A stretch of DNA of 64,000 bases from Physella acuta. Its lineage: Eukaryota; Mollusca; Gastropoda; Physidae. The position numbers and the translations under genes are program-made. This document shows positions 49,332-61,750 of the stretch, piece by piece. A model generated the notes under the pieces. That model was given only the letters and a program-made list of their open reading frames with translations, did no database searches and was not told the DNA's origin. The stretch lies in the NCBI RefSeq assembly GCF_028476545.1, contig NW_026733069.1:62001-126000 (forward strand). The letters are read 5' to 3'. Positions within the stretch are counted from its first letter, which is position 1; the number at the start of each line of letters is the position of its first letter.

Positions 49332-51064
49332 CAACTGGTTTTAGAAAAGATCACGAAATTTGTGCGACCATTCATCGCTGATCATTTACAGCTCATGTAA
49401 TTTTTCGATAACCATTCTGCTTATCAAATTATCTTGAGAGACATTTAATATTCTTTTTTTTTACTGCTATCTCTATCCTAAACTTAAACTTTGTCCAAAC
49501 ACTAGCCCTAAACTCAAATCCTTAACACTGACTCGTACACTAATTCTAACCCTAACAGCGCAATCGGCAATTTTGTTGTTGATACGATACATCTCCTGCT
49601 AGCATTTATAGAAGAAAGAAAAACAACTTGAATAAAATATTAGGATAAACGTGTAAGCCTACGCGAATTTATTTTACGTGCCGTCACAATTTGTATGAAC
49701 AATTAAACGTCGATTTGAAAAAGAAATGACAAACAAAAAAGAAAACCCCAATTACACAAACATAAATTTCTCAGCGCTAAACGTTAAACTAAACAAAGTG
49801 TTTATCTTTAGAGAACACGCCATGGTCAATTTGATGCCCCGGCAAGATAATAGCCCCCACCCTAAGAGTCTATTTCACGAATTTCCTCGACAAAAATGGC
49901 TTGGTTTTGTTGTCATAGAAACTCCATGTACGGCTGGTGAGCCAGAGCGACACACGTCTGCCCCAGGTGAGCCAAACGTTCATCGATCGCTCACGACGAT
50001 AAGATGGCGGAGTGGATAAATGACAGGAACTACCTGCGATGAGGAGTCCCCCGGCACCAGGTACCCTCACCGGATGCCAGATCTCTAACAGACATCTTGA
50101 CACAGATACACGTCCGGATCTACATTGGCAGCCATTCACCTTCCTGATTGACGCCTTAAACCCAGGACAACAAAAGGTACATTTACAATTCAATAATTCA
50201 TATCCGCTCCGTCGGGCGATTAGCTAGCGTATTCGATTACAGAAATGATTGTTTGATGATTGCATAATCCCCCCTAGTGTGCCTGGTGTGTATCGATCTA
50301 TTCAAATATTTAAGACAAACGATTATTGATTTTCATGCGTTATAGAAATAAATGTAGTGTTTTAAAAACAATCTGAAATGTAATACTAATTACTTTTACT
50401 AGACGAATTTAAATAATAAAAGCTCCTCAGGGAGCCGAAATAAAAAAGTATGAAAAAAAAAGGATTAAAAAACACAGAGATTATGGTATATTTTCTAAAG
50501 GTTAAATCATAAACAAAAACTTAAGGTAAGGTTGTTTTTTTAAAACAACACCATTTCCCATTTTAAAATTTCGTTAACATGATATGATTTAGCAGTTAAA
50601 ACCGTCTAGTTGGTATTACTTAACCCGACACAATCTCCCGGGGGTAACAACAGCTAGACAAACCGTTGTCTAGGTAACGCCACATTGTTTTTGTAGTTAA
50701 CCTCAATGTAAAATCAATGTAGTAGGCATCACAGAGTCCAACACCAACAACTCACTGCGCCATCTTTACGTATCAGCGAATAAACACAACAACCACATTG
50801 GATTGTCGTCTGTGAAAATTCGGGAAATACGACAGCTGTTGATTTCTTCAGACGGAATTGGCAAGTTAGAGAAAACAAACGGGAGCTGGACCTACAGCTA
50901 TTAGGGGAAATTGTCATTTCAGAGAAAATTATATGGGAGCTGGACCTATACCTATTAGAGACTGTTTGACTCATGTTTTTATTCTTGAATTATGTATGTT
51001 TAGAAAGTGAACGGAATGAAAATTCGTGTACATGCCGAACAGATTATATTTTGTGAGGATTAGG

Positions 51065-51066
<2 letters not shown>
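49332..51066. other. Intergenic sequence with weak promoter-like signals
   Basis: No gene supported. CpG-containing islets near 49960-50180 and 50640-50780 include AAGATGGCG motifs at 50001-50009 (+) and 50766-50758 (-). The minus one reads ATG GCG CA followed by a perfect GTGAGT donor. These could be first exons of unseen neighbours, but downstream exons are not identified. The rest is AT-rich and featureless. Confidence 0.3.
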
Positions 51067-51155
<89 letters not shown>

Positions 51156-51179
51156 TGTGTGTGTGAGTGTGTGTGTGTG
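51067..51179. repeat. (TA)43 tract followed by (GT)n
   Basis: Pure TA dinucleotides 51067-51152, then a GT-rich run to about 51179. Confidence 0.98.
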
Positions 51180-51465
51180 ACGTATAGATACCGACTGACA
51201 GTGGGACAAATGAGTTCACCTGATTCTCTTACGTGACGCATATAAGCTGACGTCGAATATTTAGATGTTCGAGTAGAGTAAATATTTAGGATGAGGATCA
51301 ATAGGAGTGGGGGATCCTGTGTTAGTCTAGAGGTGGATGGTTGATGTGTCTGTGCGTGTTTGTGCTCGTGTGTGTGTGTGTGTGTGTTAGATGTGATAGT
51401 GAGTGATGTGTGTAGAATGGTGTATATAGGGTGACGTTAGCTCAAGACGAGTAAAGGATGGTTAT

Positions 51466-52636
<1,171 letters not shown>

Positions 52637-52730
<94 letters not shown>
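52637..52730. repeat. (TA)47 tract
   Basis: 94 bp of uninterrupted TA, preceded by a short (CA)n. Confidence 0.98.
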
Positions 52731-52732
<2 letters not shown>

Positions 52733-53214
52733 GTACACAAGCAGACTTCTACATAGAATCACACAAACGCTAGCACCCCTCCCCCCTACCCCCACACAAA
52801 TTCCACACCTACACTCCCATGATATAAACAAGCTCTTTCGAGCTAATCGAGTATTAAGGAGTTTCTGCAATTCGATCAACATCTCGGCACTCCGCGCGAG
52901 ATGAATCAAACCGACGTGATTTGGCCCGGCTGTCAGTTATACAACTCCAGACGCTGAAGAGCTCGCTGAATGCCACGCGCTGTAAACCATATAAATGTCC
53001 GACGCCGCTTGACTGAGTTTAAATTCACTGTGCAGGTTTCTGATGGCAGACTTGAAAATCTGGATTGGGAGTTTCAGGCATATGTCCATTTTCATAGGTG
53101 GTTGGGGCACATTTGTCACGGTTGGATGGCTTTCAATTCTCCCTACGTTTGTCTCTCGCATGCCGAATGCCGTAAATACATACACACATATATATATATA
53201 TTCAGTGCTGCATG

Positions 53215-53525
53215 AAAAATAACACTATAATTTTCCTCTTACAAAATACCACTGTAAATACCACAATTATTTTCCTTCTACAAAATGCCATTGCAAATAC
53301 CACTATAATTTTTCTCTTACAATATGCCACTGTAAATACTACTATAATTTTCCTTTTATAAAATGCCACTGTAAATACCACTATAATTTTCCTCTCACAA
53401 AATGCCATTGTAAATACCACTATAATTTTCCTCTTACAAAATGCCATTGTAAATACTACTATAATTTTCCTCTCACAAAATGCCATTGTAAACACCACTA
53501 TAATTTTTCTCTCACAAAATGGCAT
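53215..53525. repeat. 39-bp minisatellite, about 8 copies
   Basis: Units contain AAAATGCCATTGTAAATACC and ACTATAATTTTCCTCTCAC. Because 39 is a multiple of three, the minus strand stays open for 107 codons as a 13-residue repeat (MAFCERKIIVVFT). This is a by-product of the period, not evidence for a protein. Confidence 0.92.
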
Positions 53526-53659
53526 TATAATTCATGTTTCAACGGCGCTCACGGTTTTAATGTTGGAATGACGTCAATCTATCAACATTAATGTATAATG
53601 AACAATTTATCAGGCCATACGTGTGTGTGTTTATTTATAACGCTACTTTAAAACAAGCA

Positions 53660-53945
53660 GCCTTTGAGAGCACAACGATTTCCTCGTATCGATATGACTT
53701 TAAAGTAATCGCCATGGTCAGCACTACGATTCCCTCGTATCGATGTGACTTTTAAATTTTTGCTAAGGTCAACAATACGATTCCTTCGTATCGATATAAC
53801 TTTAAAGTAATCGCCATGGTCAGCACATCGATTCCCTCGTATCGATGTTACTTTTTTTAGTTTTTGCTAAGGTCTGCTCTACGATTCCTTCGTATCGATA
53901 TAAGTAATCGCCTTTGTCAGCACTACGATCCATTCGTATTGACCG
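53660..53945. repeat. Alternating ~52-bp tandem repeat with hairpin core
   Basis: Six monomers each contain TACGATTCCYTCGTATCGAT. Monomers alternate between a type with CTTTAAAGTAATCGCCATGG and one with TTTTTGCTAAGGTC, so the true unit is a dimer of about 105 bp. The core can fold as a stem ATACGA/TCGTAT around a five-base loop. Confidence 0.85.
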
Positions 53946-55143
53946 ACAACATTTTTCCCTCTATTTTTAAATAAAATACGAACTACTAGTTCATTAGTGC
54001 TTTGAAAAGTGAACAGAAATGTTGCCTGCCTTTAGCAAGATAAAAAAAAAAGTTTCTCTAATATTTTTTTTTCGTTTTGCTAATTACGGGGGAAAATATT
54101 CTTGTTGACGTCTGCGGATAAATATGCCGCGGGGCACAACTGGGCAATTAAAGACCTAGCTAAAACATTTGTCATCGAATTAGTTTTCTAGTTTATAGCT
54201 GGTAAAGGTTAAAATCGAAGACTAATTAAACGATTTTTTTTAAAAATGGGAACAAAAGCAATTACGAATCTGTCTTAGGAATAGTTTTGATTTATATTCT
54301 TCTTGAAATCTTGAAAGTAGGAATATAACTATTAGACTAAAGAAAAAAGAAATTGTTTTAAGGATGAGAAAAAACACACCGACAATCAGAAAGTTGACCA
54401 GCACAGTAGTACCACATTTTTTTAACCAGTTAAATTACTCAACTAGCACGGAGCGTAAGGTTTAATTAGGGCTAATTAGGGCTAATTAAATTGGAGGAAG
54501 AGCCGAGAGAAAAAGAAGCGACTCTGTTGGTGGCCTTTATATCGAACTCTCCGCCGGCTGAAATTAGAAGGGTCCCCCGTCTGGCACATTTCTACAAGAG
54601 TTCTGAGAGTTCTAGAGTCTGCTAAATCAGGCCACATCTCCAGGGGAGGTAATGCTAGTGGAACGTGAAAAAAATGCCTAAAGGTATACACAACCATGCA
54701 TGTTTTTTCCCCCTTTCAAATAGATACAAAAAATGACATTGTACATTTTCTTGAAAGCAGTGAGCGGTACCCGCTAGAAGTGTTCATTAAAGATATGTCG
54801 TGTACCCATTTTTTATCTGTCCAGTGAGAATGTTGAGGGTACCCACTTGATGTCAGTTTAAGTGCGCGAAGTGTGCCCACTACATCATCCCGTATAAATG
54901 TCTTGATGGGCGGCCGCAACATTCGTCTACAGATCGAGATCATGGAAACTTATTTCTGGGAAGATCCGATCGTATTTTAGTTGTCAAAACTAAACTCTTT
55001 AGTGTCAACCAGATGTTTGTTTTGTTTACGTATCACATGACATCATGTGTAGTTGTGTAGTTAGGATGACAACCCTGGCCTCGTTTTGAACCCAAGATGG
55101 CGAGTTCACATAGATCACACTGAAATATAAATTACTCCTGATT
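53946..55143. other. Intergenic sequence, few signals
   Basis: No gene seen. Three TAATTA homeodomain-type cores occur at 54463, 54473 and 54483 at an exact 10-bp spacing. An AAGATGGCG motif lies at 55094-55102. Confidence 0.4.
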
Positions 55144-55391
55144 CAGAGTTTCTTTCAGGCATCTCTTGAGGGGATGTGGGAGGGGGGGTGGGTGGGTGGC
55201 AGATCAAATTTATCACCCCCTCCCCCCTCAGGACGAAATGAAACATTTAATTTAAATAAAACATACATACTTTAACCAGCGTCCACACCTCCTGCCCCCC
55301 CCCCTTCGGAAATTTTCAGTGCCCCTCCACCCCTCCGAAAGTTTTAACTTCGCGCCCCACCCCGGATAAAAATATCTGAAAGAAACCCAGT
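55144..55391 (+). mobile_element. G-run hAT-like MITE, copy 1
   Basis: Begins CAGAGTTTCTTTCAGGCATC and ends ATATCTGAAAGAAACCCAGT, imperfect inverted repeats. Flanks TCCTGATT and TCCTGATG are a 7-of-8 target duplication. Internal words GACGAAATGAAA, CATACATACTTTAACCAGCG and GTCCACACC align with the copies at 61225 and 62242. Long G and C runs lie near both ends. No coding capacity. Confidence 0.75.
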
Positions 55392-55519
55392 TCCTGATGC
55401 TAGCCAATATAGCTGACAGCTAGAAATTCTGGTTTGATGGCTTTCATTTTAAAGATACAAGCTCACACGCTAAAGGTGGAAGTGCAAAAAAAAAATATTT
55501 ATGAACATTAAATTAATGA

Positions 55520-55907
55520 GGGGTCGTCCATACATGACGTCACATTCGTAGGGGGGTCCGTAATTTTGAGAAGGTTAGTGATGAGCGGGAGAGGGGGGTT
55601 CATATGGTGTGACGTCACACTTTTGTATTATAAAAAAAGCAATTTTAGCTGTTATTTCGTTTTTTAGAAAACTGTTTTAATAAATTGTAACAGAAATTGA
55701 TTAAAATACAAGATTTTGGAAAAATATCGTATTTTAAGGAAAATTCAACAACTGCAATTTTGAGGGGGTGGGGGGGGGGGGGGTTGTAGGCTGAGGTGTG
55801 ACGTCATTTGGGGGGTGGCTTTATGTGACGATGTGTGACGATAGGGTGGGGAGGTGGTAAAAATCGTCAACAAAAAAAAAAACGTGACATCATTTATGGA
55901 TGACCCC
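55520..55907 (+). mobile_element. CRE-bearing MITE, copy 2 (complete)
   Basis: Begins GGGGTCGTCCATACATGACG and ends with the inverted counterpart CATCATTTATGGATGACCCC, so terminal inverted repeats of about 24 bp with few mismatches. Three perfect TGACGTCA palindromes lie at 55535-55542, 55610-55617 and 55799-55806. The interior is non-coding with a G-run. No convincing target duplication was found, so superfamily is open. Opposite orientation to the copy at 1-359. Confidence 0.85.
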
Positions 55908-56449
55908 AAAGTAATAAATTTAAAAATAAGAACTTTGTTATTCTTAGCTGAATATGAGAATTAAAAAACTGTATTCTTATAAGTCGGGGTTTCCATATAT
56001 TTTATCAACATTTTCACAAGAATTCTAACCATGATAAAAGGAGTTAAATGTGTCGCCCATTAACTATATGTAAATTTTTAAAAAGTGAGTATCTATATTT
56101 ATATTAACACTCCTGAAAGGTGTAGGCCTACATATTGGATGAATAAATCTTCCATTCAAAAGATAATTAATTACGATATTTGTTGATAATTCTTTCACAT
56201 AAAAGTATTTTGAAAAAAGCCTCCGGCGGATAGGAGCTTTGATTTTTTTTTCAATCAAAAGAAACAAAATAATTACAACTATTTTTTTAAAACATTAAAT
56301 ATTAAAGCAAATTTATTTTTAAGTTGTCTTAGCCGCTGACGTTTGCATACAACTTTTATAAAAATATAATTATTTAATTCTTTTCTTCTGTGTTCTTCCT
56401 TTTCAACTCAGTTTGGTGAACATCACAGTTCAGTTTAGTGTTAAGATGC
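55908..56449. other. AT-rich intergenic stretch
   Basis: Nothing recognised. A 67-codon minus frame (56267-56064) is unsupported. Confidence 0.4.
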
Positions 56450-57620
56450 ATAATGAAGTTTAGTTTTGTGAATAGATTATAGTGACGTTTAGTGTTGTGA
56501 ATAGATTATAGTGAAGTTTAGTTTTGTGAATATATTATATTAAAGTTTAGTTTCGTAAATAGATTATAGTGAAGTTTAGCTTCGTAATAATCGTAAATAG
56601 AGTATCGTGAAGTTAAGGGGATATGCTATGTTTTTTTTCTTTTTTTTTACAATTTAAGATCTAAAGCCTTTTGAATACTTTTATCATATTTTGCATATAA
56701 AAGTAATTATTAAACAGCAAAAAAAAAATGGTCGAAAACAATTTTGGTTGCCATGGAAACCCAAAAAATCTCCGCCATTTTGAATTTTTCGGTACTTTTA
56801 AAAATACTAAGGCTTTTTTATTTATGCACCTATAGCAATCAAATTTAAACTGCTTATATTTCAGTATATATTATAACTTTTGTCACGACAACTTTTTGAA
56901 ATAATTACTAGTAAGAATTTTACAAGGTCTAAAAAATCGTACCCTTTTTAGTATTCAAAAGTTTCAAAATTTGCATATTAATTACCAAATACTTTTTTTC
57001 TATGAAAGCAATCACAATTCCCTCGTGACAAAAGTTGTTTTTTGCATCAAGAACAAGTACTGAAAATATGGTTGGCATTGTTTAATAAATAAAAAAGTAG
57101 TAGGCTTTTTAGTGTTAAAAACATGCGAACTGAGAAAAACAGCCAAAAGTAACGAAAACTAGGTCAGGAAAGTACCATATCTGTGTAAACTGCAATGCCG
57201 ATTGTAAGCTTTGGGTCTTTCCGAGATGTAGGAAATTAAGTTTATTAGATACGTGAGAAATCCAGCTTTCCAATGATGTCAAATACAATATAATGATGGA
57301 TATAAAACTTTTCATAGAGATCTTGTAAGATTGGAAAAAATTGATTATTTTTTAATTAATAGGGTCATAAAAATCGTAATTCAAACACATACAATATTTT
57401 TTTCTCTTTAAAGTTATTATTTTCTTTATACCAAAATGGACAAAGTATCCAAAAGTGCAAGAAACTGATCATGATGAAAAACAAGAAATGTTGTGATTTT
57501 TTTTCTGCGCATATCCCCTTAAGCTTTGTGAATAGATTATAGTGAAGTTTAGTTTTGTGAATACATTATTATGGTGAAGTTTTGCGAACAGGTGTACAAT
57601 GAAGGTTAGTTTTTTGAGTA
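56450..57620. repeat. ~30-bp tandem array, split by a TTAA element
   Basis: Units around AGTTTAGTTTTGTGAATAGA and TTATAGTGA run from about 56450 to 56612 and resume at 57523 (TTTGTGAATAGATTATAGTG). The 902-bp element between them interrupts one original array. Confidence 0.88.
56613..57522. mobile_element. 902-bp TTAA-flanked element
   Basis: TTAA at 56613-56616 and 57519-57522 bracket an element that starts GGGGATATGC and ends GCATATCCCC, a 10-bp perfect inverted repeat. Its insertion inside a tandem array proves mobility. TTAA targeting suggests the piggyBac superfamily or a relative. The interior is AT-rich with homopolymers and shows no transposase. Confidence 0.88.
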
Positions 57621-58740
57621 GCCCAGCTCAGTATGATGTATTGGTGTATAGCGAAAGTTGTTTATATAAGTCAACTCACATTTGTTGAATTTTAAAATGC
57701 AACATATAAAAAAAATACTCTTGTTGAGGTTTCCTTAAGTTATGTAAGATCACAATTAATCCTCATCCAAATTCAGTATACGTTTTTTGAGGTAAATAAC
57801 ATTCAAAGACGCCATTAAATGCACCCACTTAAAAAATCTTAATTAAAAAATATATATATATATTGCCATTTTAACCGAAATGTGTTATTAGAATAATTTT
57901 AATACAAAATTATACATCTCTTTTGTTTCCGGAGGGTGCGAGGGGGTGGGGTGGGTGGTGGCGGGGGCGCAAAAAAGCGGATGGGGGGGGGGGGGATAGA
58001 CATGTTTTGAGAGTCAATAACCCCCCCCCCCCTTCCTACCCCGAAGTGGTGCATGAAATAAACACCGCATTGAAACCAAAGGTGTCACTATTGTTCAAAG
58101 CGATATAAGTAAAAAATAAATAAAAGAACTCTCTTAAAATACTTTTACTGTACATGTATATTTCTAATTCTATTGATGCATAAACAGGCACTTATATGCC
58201 GTTATAAACGGCTTTATTTCTCCGTTATTTGAACAGGAATGTACACACATAAAGTAATACATTTCATACGGTTTTGTACACAATTTTGACAATATTTCTA
58301 TTGCTTCAATCATATATTGTTCTACAAATAATTTTTTATATTTCACGTGCAGAAGTGTGTCTCCACAATTCCTGTTAACGCTGGTCTAGTCCCCAGTTCC
58401 TAAACGACGCGGGTCTGTACACGGGTCTGTTGTACGCGGGTCTGTACACCCCCGCCTAACGATGACGGGAATAGAAACGATTTAATATTTTTAAATTATT
58501 TAAACACACGTGACACAGCGTGAGCAGTATTGATCTGGTTGCTCGCGCATGATTGGATCAGAGTGACGCGACGTGCTTACTTCTGGTCGGGTTAGATTGG
58601 GTTGTGTTTGTTTGTTTGTTTGTTTGTACGCGTGGTTGACTTGCTTGTGTTTGTGTGCGTTTGGCTGCTGTTATATTGGCGTGTTTGTGTGAATGTGGGT
58701 GGATTTGTTTGTGTGTGTGTGTGAATAATTATTACTTCCA
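57621..58740. other. Intergenic stretch with GC- and GT-rich patches
   Basis: No gene. A G/C-run cluster lies at 57930-58040. Short direct repeats of CGCGGGTCTGTACAC lie around 58410-58450, and a (GTTT)n/GT-rich tract at about 58600-58735. Confidence 0.4.
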
Positions 58741-58848
58741 TCATTTAGTTGACTTAATCACGACAACATTCAGTTGACTTAATCACGACAACATTCAGTT
58801 GACTTAATCACGACAACATTCAGTTGACTTAATCACGACAACATTCAG
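58741..58848. repeat. 25-bp tandem repeat, about 4 copies
   Basis: Unit CAGTTGACTTAATCACGACA plus ACATT, nearly perfect. Confidence 0.95.
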
Positions 58849-59470
58849 AAATTAAGTGCTATCACACTTCACCCCATCCCACCCCCTTCCTTATCACTGA
58901 ACAACTCGTAGACTAGATAATTGCTTTTATCATAACAATGGCATTCGAATTATTTTTTTTATCATTTACAATAAAAAAAAACCCCCACCCAAAAACAGTG
59001 AATTACCTCCCCTTTTCGTCTTACCTAGCTATGAAGTGTTATCGCCCCTGACTACTGATCAACACTCGACAATTCCCTTTCCCAAATACTATGTTGATCC
59101 TGATGGAGCCGTATATTCAAACCGTTTCTACTCGTTGTTCCAATCTCTAGTGCAAGCCAGTCGGGTACCGTTGCCGTTCGTCTCTATAATGGTGAGGTCA
59201 GGTGTGAAATTGTATCGTGCTCGGTCGTTAGTCTCCTGAATGGCCTTGGTGCTATGGCTCTTCTCGTGGACGGCCTTGGTGCTCTATGGCTCTTCTCGTA
59301 GACGGCCTTGGTGCTACCTGACTCTCGATATATCAGCAGGCTACATGTTCGTTTTCTAGCACAAAAATTGACCTAATAGAACACTGTCTACCTGTCCAGC
59401 TGATTTTATTTTGACCTGGAACTCGCGAGTAGAACACGCAATGTGACCCTCACATTCGGATTCTACCCAG
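58849..59470. other. Intergenic stretch
   Basis: No gene. A short duplicated phrase GGCCTTGGTGCT with GGCTCTTCTCGT recurs around 59240-59315. Confidence 0.4.
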
Positions 59471-59988
59471 CGGTATACTAAGTTTACCAACGGTATACTA
59501 AGTTTACCAACGGTATACTAAGTTTACCAACGGTATACTAAGTTTACCAACGGTATACTAAGTTTACCAACGGTATACTAAGTTTACCAACGGTATACTA
59601 AGTTTACCAACGGAATACTAAGTTTACCAACGGTATACTAAGTTTACCAACGGTATACTAAGTTTACCAACGGTATACTAAGTTTACCAACGGTAGACTA
59701 AGTTTACCAACGGTATACTAAGTTTACCAACGGTAGACTAAGTTTACCAACGGTATACTAAGTTTACCAAGGGTATACTAAGTTTACCAACGGTATACTA
59801 AGTTTACCAACGGTAGACTAAGTTTACCAACGGTATACTAAGTTTACCAAGGGTATACTAAGTTTACCAACGGTATACTAAGTTTACCAACGGTATACTA
59901 AGTGTACCAACGGCATACTAAGTTTACCAACGGTATACTAAGTGTACCAACGGTATACAAAGTGTACCAACGGTATACAAAGTTTACA
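59471..59988. repeat. 20-bp minisatellite, 26 copies
   Basis: Unit CGGTATACTAAGTTTACCAA in 26 head-to-tail copies, with scattered single-base variants (GGTAGAC, GTGTACC, AAGGGT) concentrated toward the right end. Each unit holds the palindrome GTATAC and an inverted GGTA/TACC pair. Confidence 0.98.
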
Positions 59989-60026
59989 TTGACATATTTT
60001 TGGCTCTGTTAATATCCCCTTTTGTT

Positions 60027-60349
60027 CTGCTAAGGGAGTCGGCTTCGTCGAGTCGGTAAAGCTCATGGTTGCTAAACCGAAAAGTTCCGAGTTCGGACCC
60101 TCGGGCAGATGAGGCTTGTTAGCTGGGGACAGCCACTCTTCTATTAGAGAACTCCAAAATCAAACAACTGCTGCCTTGTAGTTTGTTTTTGGTTGGACAA
60201 AGGCTATGGAAGCAAATCCATAAAGATAAGCAGGCTGAAATCGGAGTCAACGGCCTCAATGGCTCATAACCAGTTGACACGTATTCTTAATTGTGTTGTA
60301 GGGAAAACCTCTTCCACTAGAATTAAGAACGAAGAAGAAGTACTGCTAA
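60027..60349 (+). mobile_element. Second tRNA-derived SINE family, complete copy
   Basis: Body 60034-60342. A-box-like TCGTCGAGTCGG and B-box GTTCGGACCC lie 40-50 bp apart near the left end, followed by a unique body and a (GAA)n tail. CTGCTAA flanks it at 60027-60033 and 60343-60349, a 7-bp target duplication as made by LINE machinery. Unrelated in body sequence to the other SINE here. Confidence 0.85.
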
Positions 60350-61224
60350 ACTAAAATAAAAAGTAATTAGCCAACACTATACAATGAAAACTTCACCACT
60401 CTTTAAAAATATTCGAGATAAGTAATGTGATTTAAATAAAAGATAATAATAAAAAAAAAAAAACTGGTCTATCAAAAAAAAAGGTCCACACCTTACTAGC
60501 TGGTTTTTGTTCTGTAGATTGTTTTTCTAAATATATAAACATTTTTTAGCTATTCATCAAAAGCAGAATAAAAAAACCTTCCAGAAACTTTAATGTTTAC
60601 GCAGCTTAGAAACCTTCAGTTTACCGTTTAGCTGTGCCAATAGATTTTATTCAGCCAATCGCGTTCAAGTCCAGCCATGACGCCTTCAGCCCGGGCCTGC
60701 GGTCACATTCTCTGCTTCATCAAACTCCTTGTCTGCTCGTGTTTCTGCAAGTTGTGACTTCACATTCTCAAACAGAAAATCTAGATTTTGACCCCAGGCT
60801 CCTTATTCCAATCACACGGCCATTTTCTTTTCTAAATAAAAAGAATATATAAGCTAACTTGTTTAGGAATTGCAAAACGGATTTGTGGAAATGAAATTCT
60901 AGAAGCGTGATAGAACAGAGACACGTTTAGCACTTAAAATAACGCCCAATTTATGTCTGTTTTTAATTAGTTTTAACACACCAAAAAAAAAAAAAAGATA
61001 AAATACGTTTTTTTTTAATTCTTAATAAAATAAGTTAAAAAATACGTACATTTAAAATGTTTTTATATTTCTGTCTTAATTAATGTCCTATTTCCTAAAC
61101 ACAGAGCTATGTGGTGCAAGTCAATACTACTTGTCTAGCCTGATCTTATTTCACATGTGGGCCTATTGTCCTGTTATTTAAGAAAAAACGTTTATATATT
61201 AAAAAAAACCCACACACAATATTA
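60350..61224. other. Intergenic stretch
   Basis: AT-rich with homopolymers; no gene or repeat recognised. A 72-codon + frame (60634-60852) has no motif. Confidence 0.4.
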
Positions 61225-61380
61225 ATACTTGGCAGCGCCCCCCCCCCCCCCTCCCTTCTCTCGTAGCACGTCTACGTTCCCCCGAACGAAAAAGAATGTA
61301 TATAGAAAACATACTTTTACCAGTGTCCGACCCCCCCCCCCTCCGTTCCCCCGAGAAAAAAAATCTGAAAGAAACACAAG
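61225..61380 (+). mobile_element. G-run hAT-like MITE, copy 2 (partial)
   Basis: Contains CGAACGAAAAAGAATGTATA, AAACATACTTTTACCAGTGT and CCGA followed by C-runs, ending in AAATCTGAAAGAAACAC, collinear with the copies at 55144 and 62242 (reverse). The left end with CAGAGTTTC is missing or decayed. Confidence 0.65.
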
Positions 61381-61539
61381 TTATATTGTATAGTCTATAA
61401 TGAAAGTATGTCATTTATATTATTTCTAGTCTATTGAGTGTACATCTAAAGTTACAAACCTATTATTTATTCTTGGATGAAGTTATCAATAAAAAAACAA
61501 CAGCTCGACTCAAGTCGATTTCCTTTTACTTGGGGGTGG

Positions 61540-61750
61540 CGCTAGGGGTCCATGGGGTGGTGTGTGTGTGTGTGTGGGGGTCATGGTAGGGATCCATAGG
61601 GTGGTGGTAGTGATCTATGGGGGTGATGTTAGGGATCCATGGGAGTGGTGGTAGGGGGTTTGGGAGTGGTGGTAGGGGGTTCATGGGGATGACGGTAGAG
61701 ATCTATGGGGGGTGATGGTACCGGTTCATGGGGCGGCGGTAGGGATCCTA
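61540..61750. repeat. Degenerate G-rich minisatellite
   Basis: Irregular units near 25-30 bp built from GATCCATGGGG and GGTGGTGGTAGGG. GGG runs throughout could form G-quadruplexes on the + strand. Confidence 0.75.

Noticed and set aside
49490-49560. Interstitial telomere-like repeat (CCCTAA words)
   Set aside because: Only scattered single words, not a run of (TTAGGG)n.
53202-53525. 107-codon minus-strand frame with 13-residue repeats
   Set aside because: It is produced by a 39-bp minisatellite whose period is a multiple of three; no start context or splice support.
60034-60120. tRNA gene
   Set aside because: A- and B-boxes are present, but no cloverleaf with acceptor stem fits and a SINE body, tail and target duplication follow.
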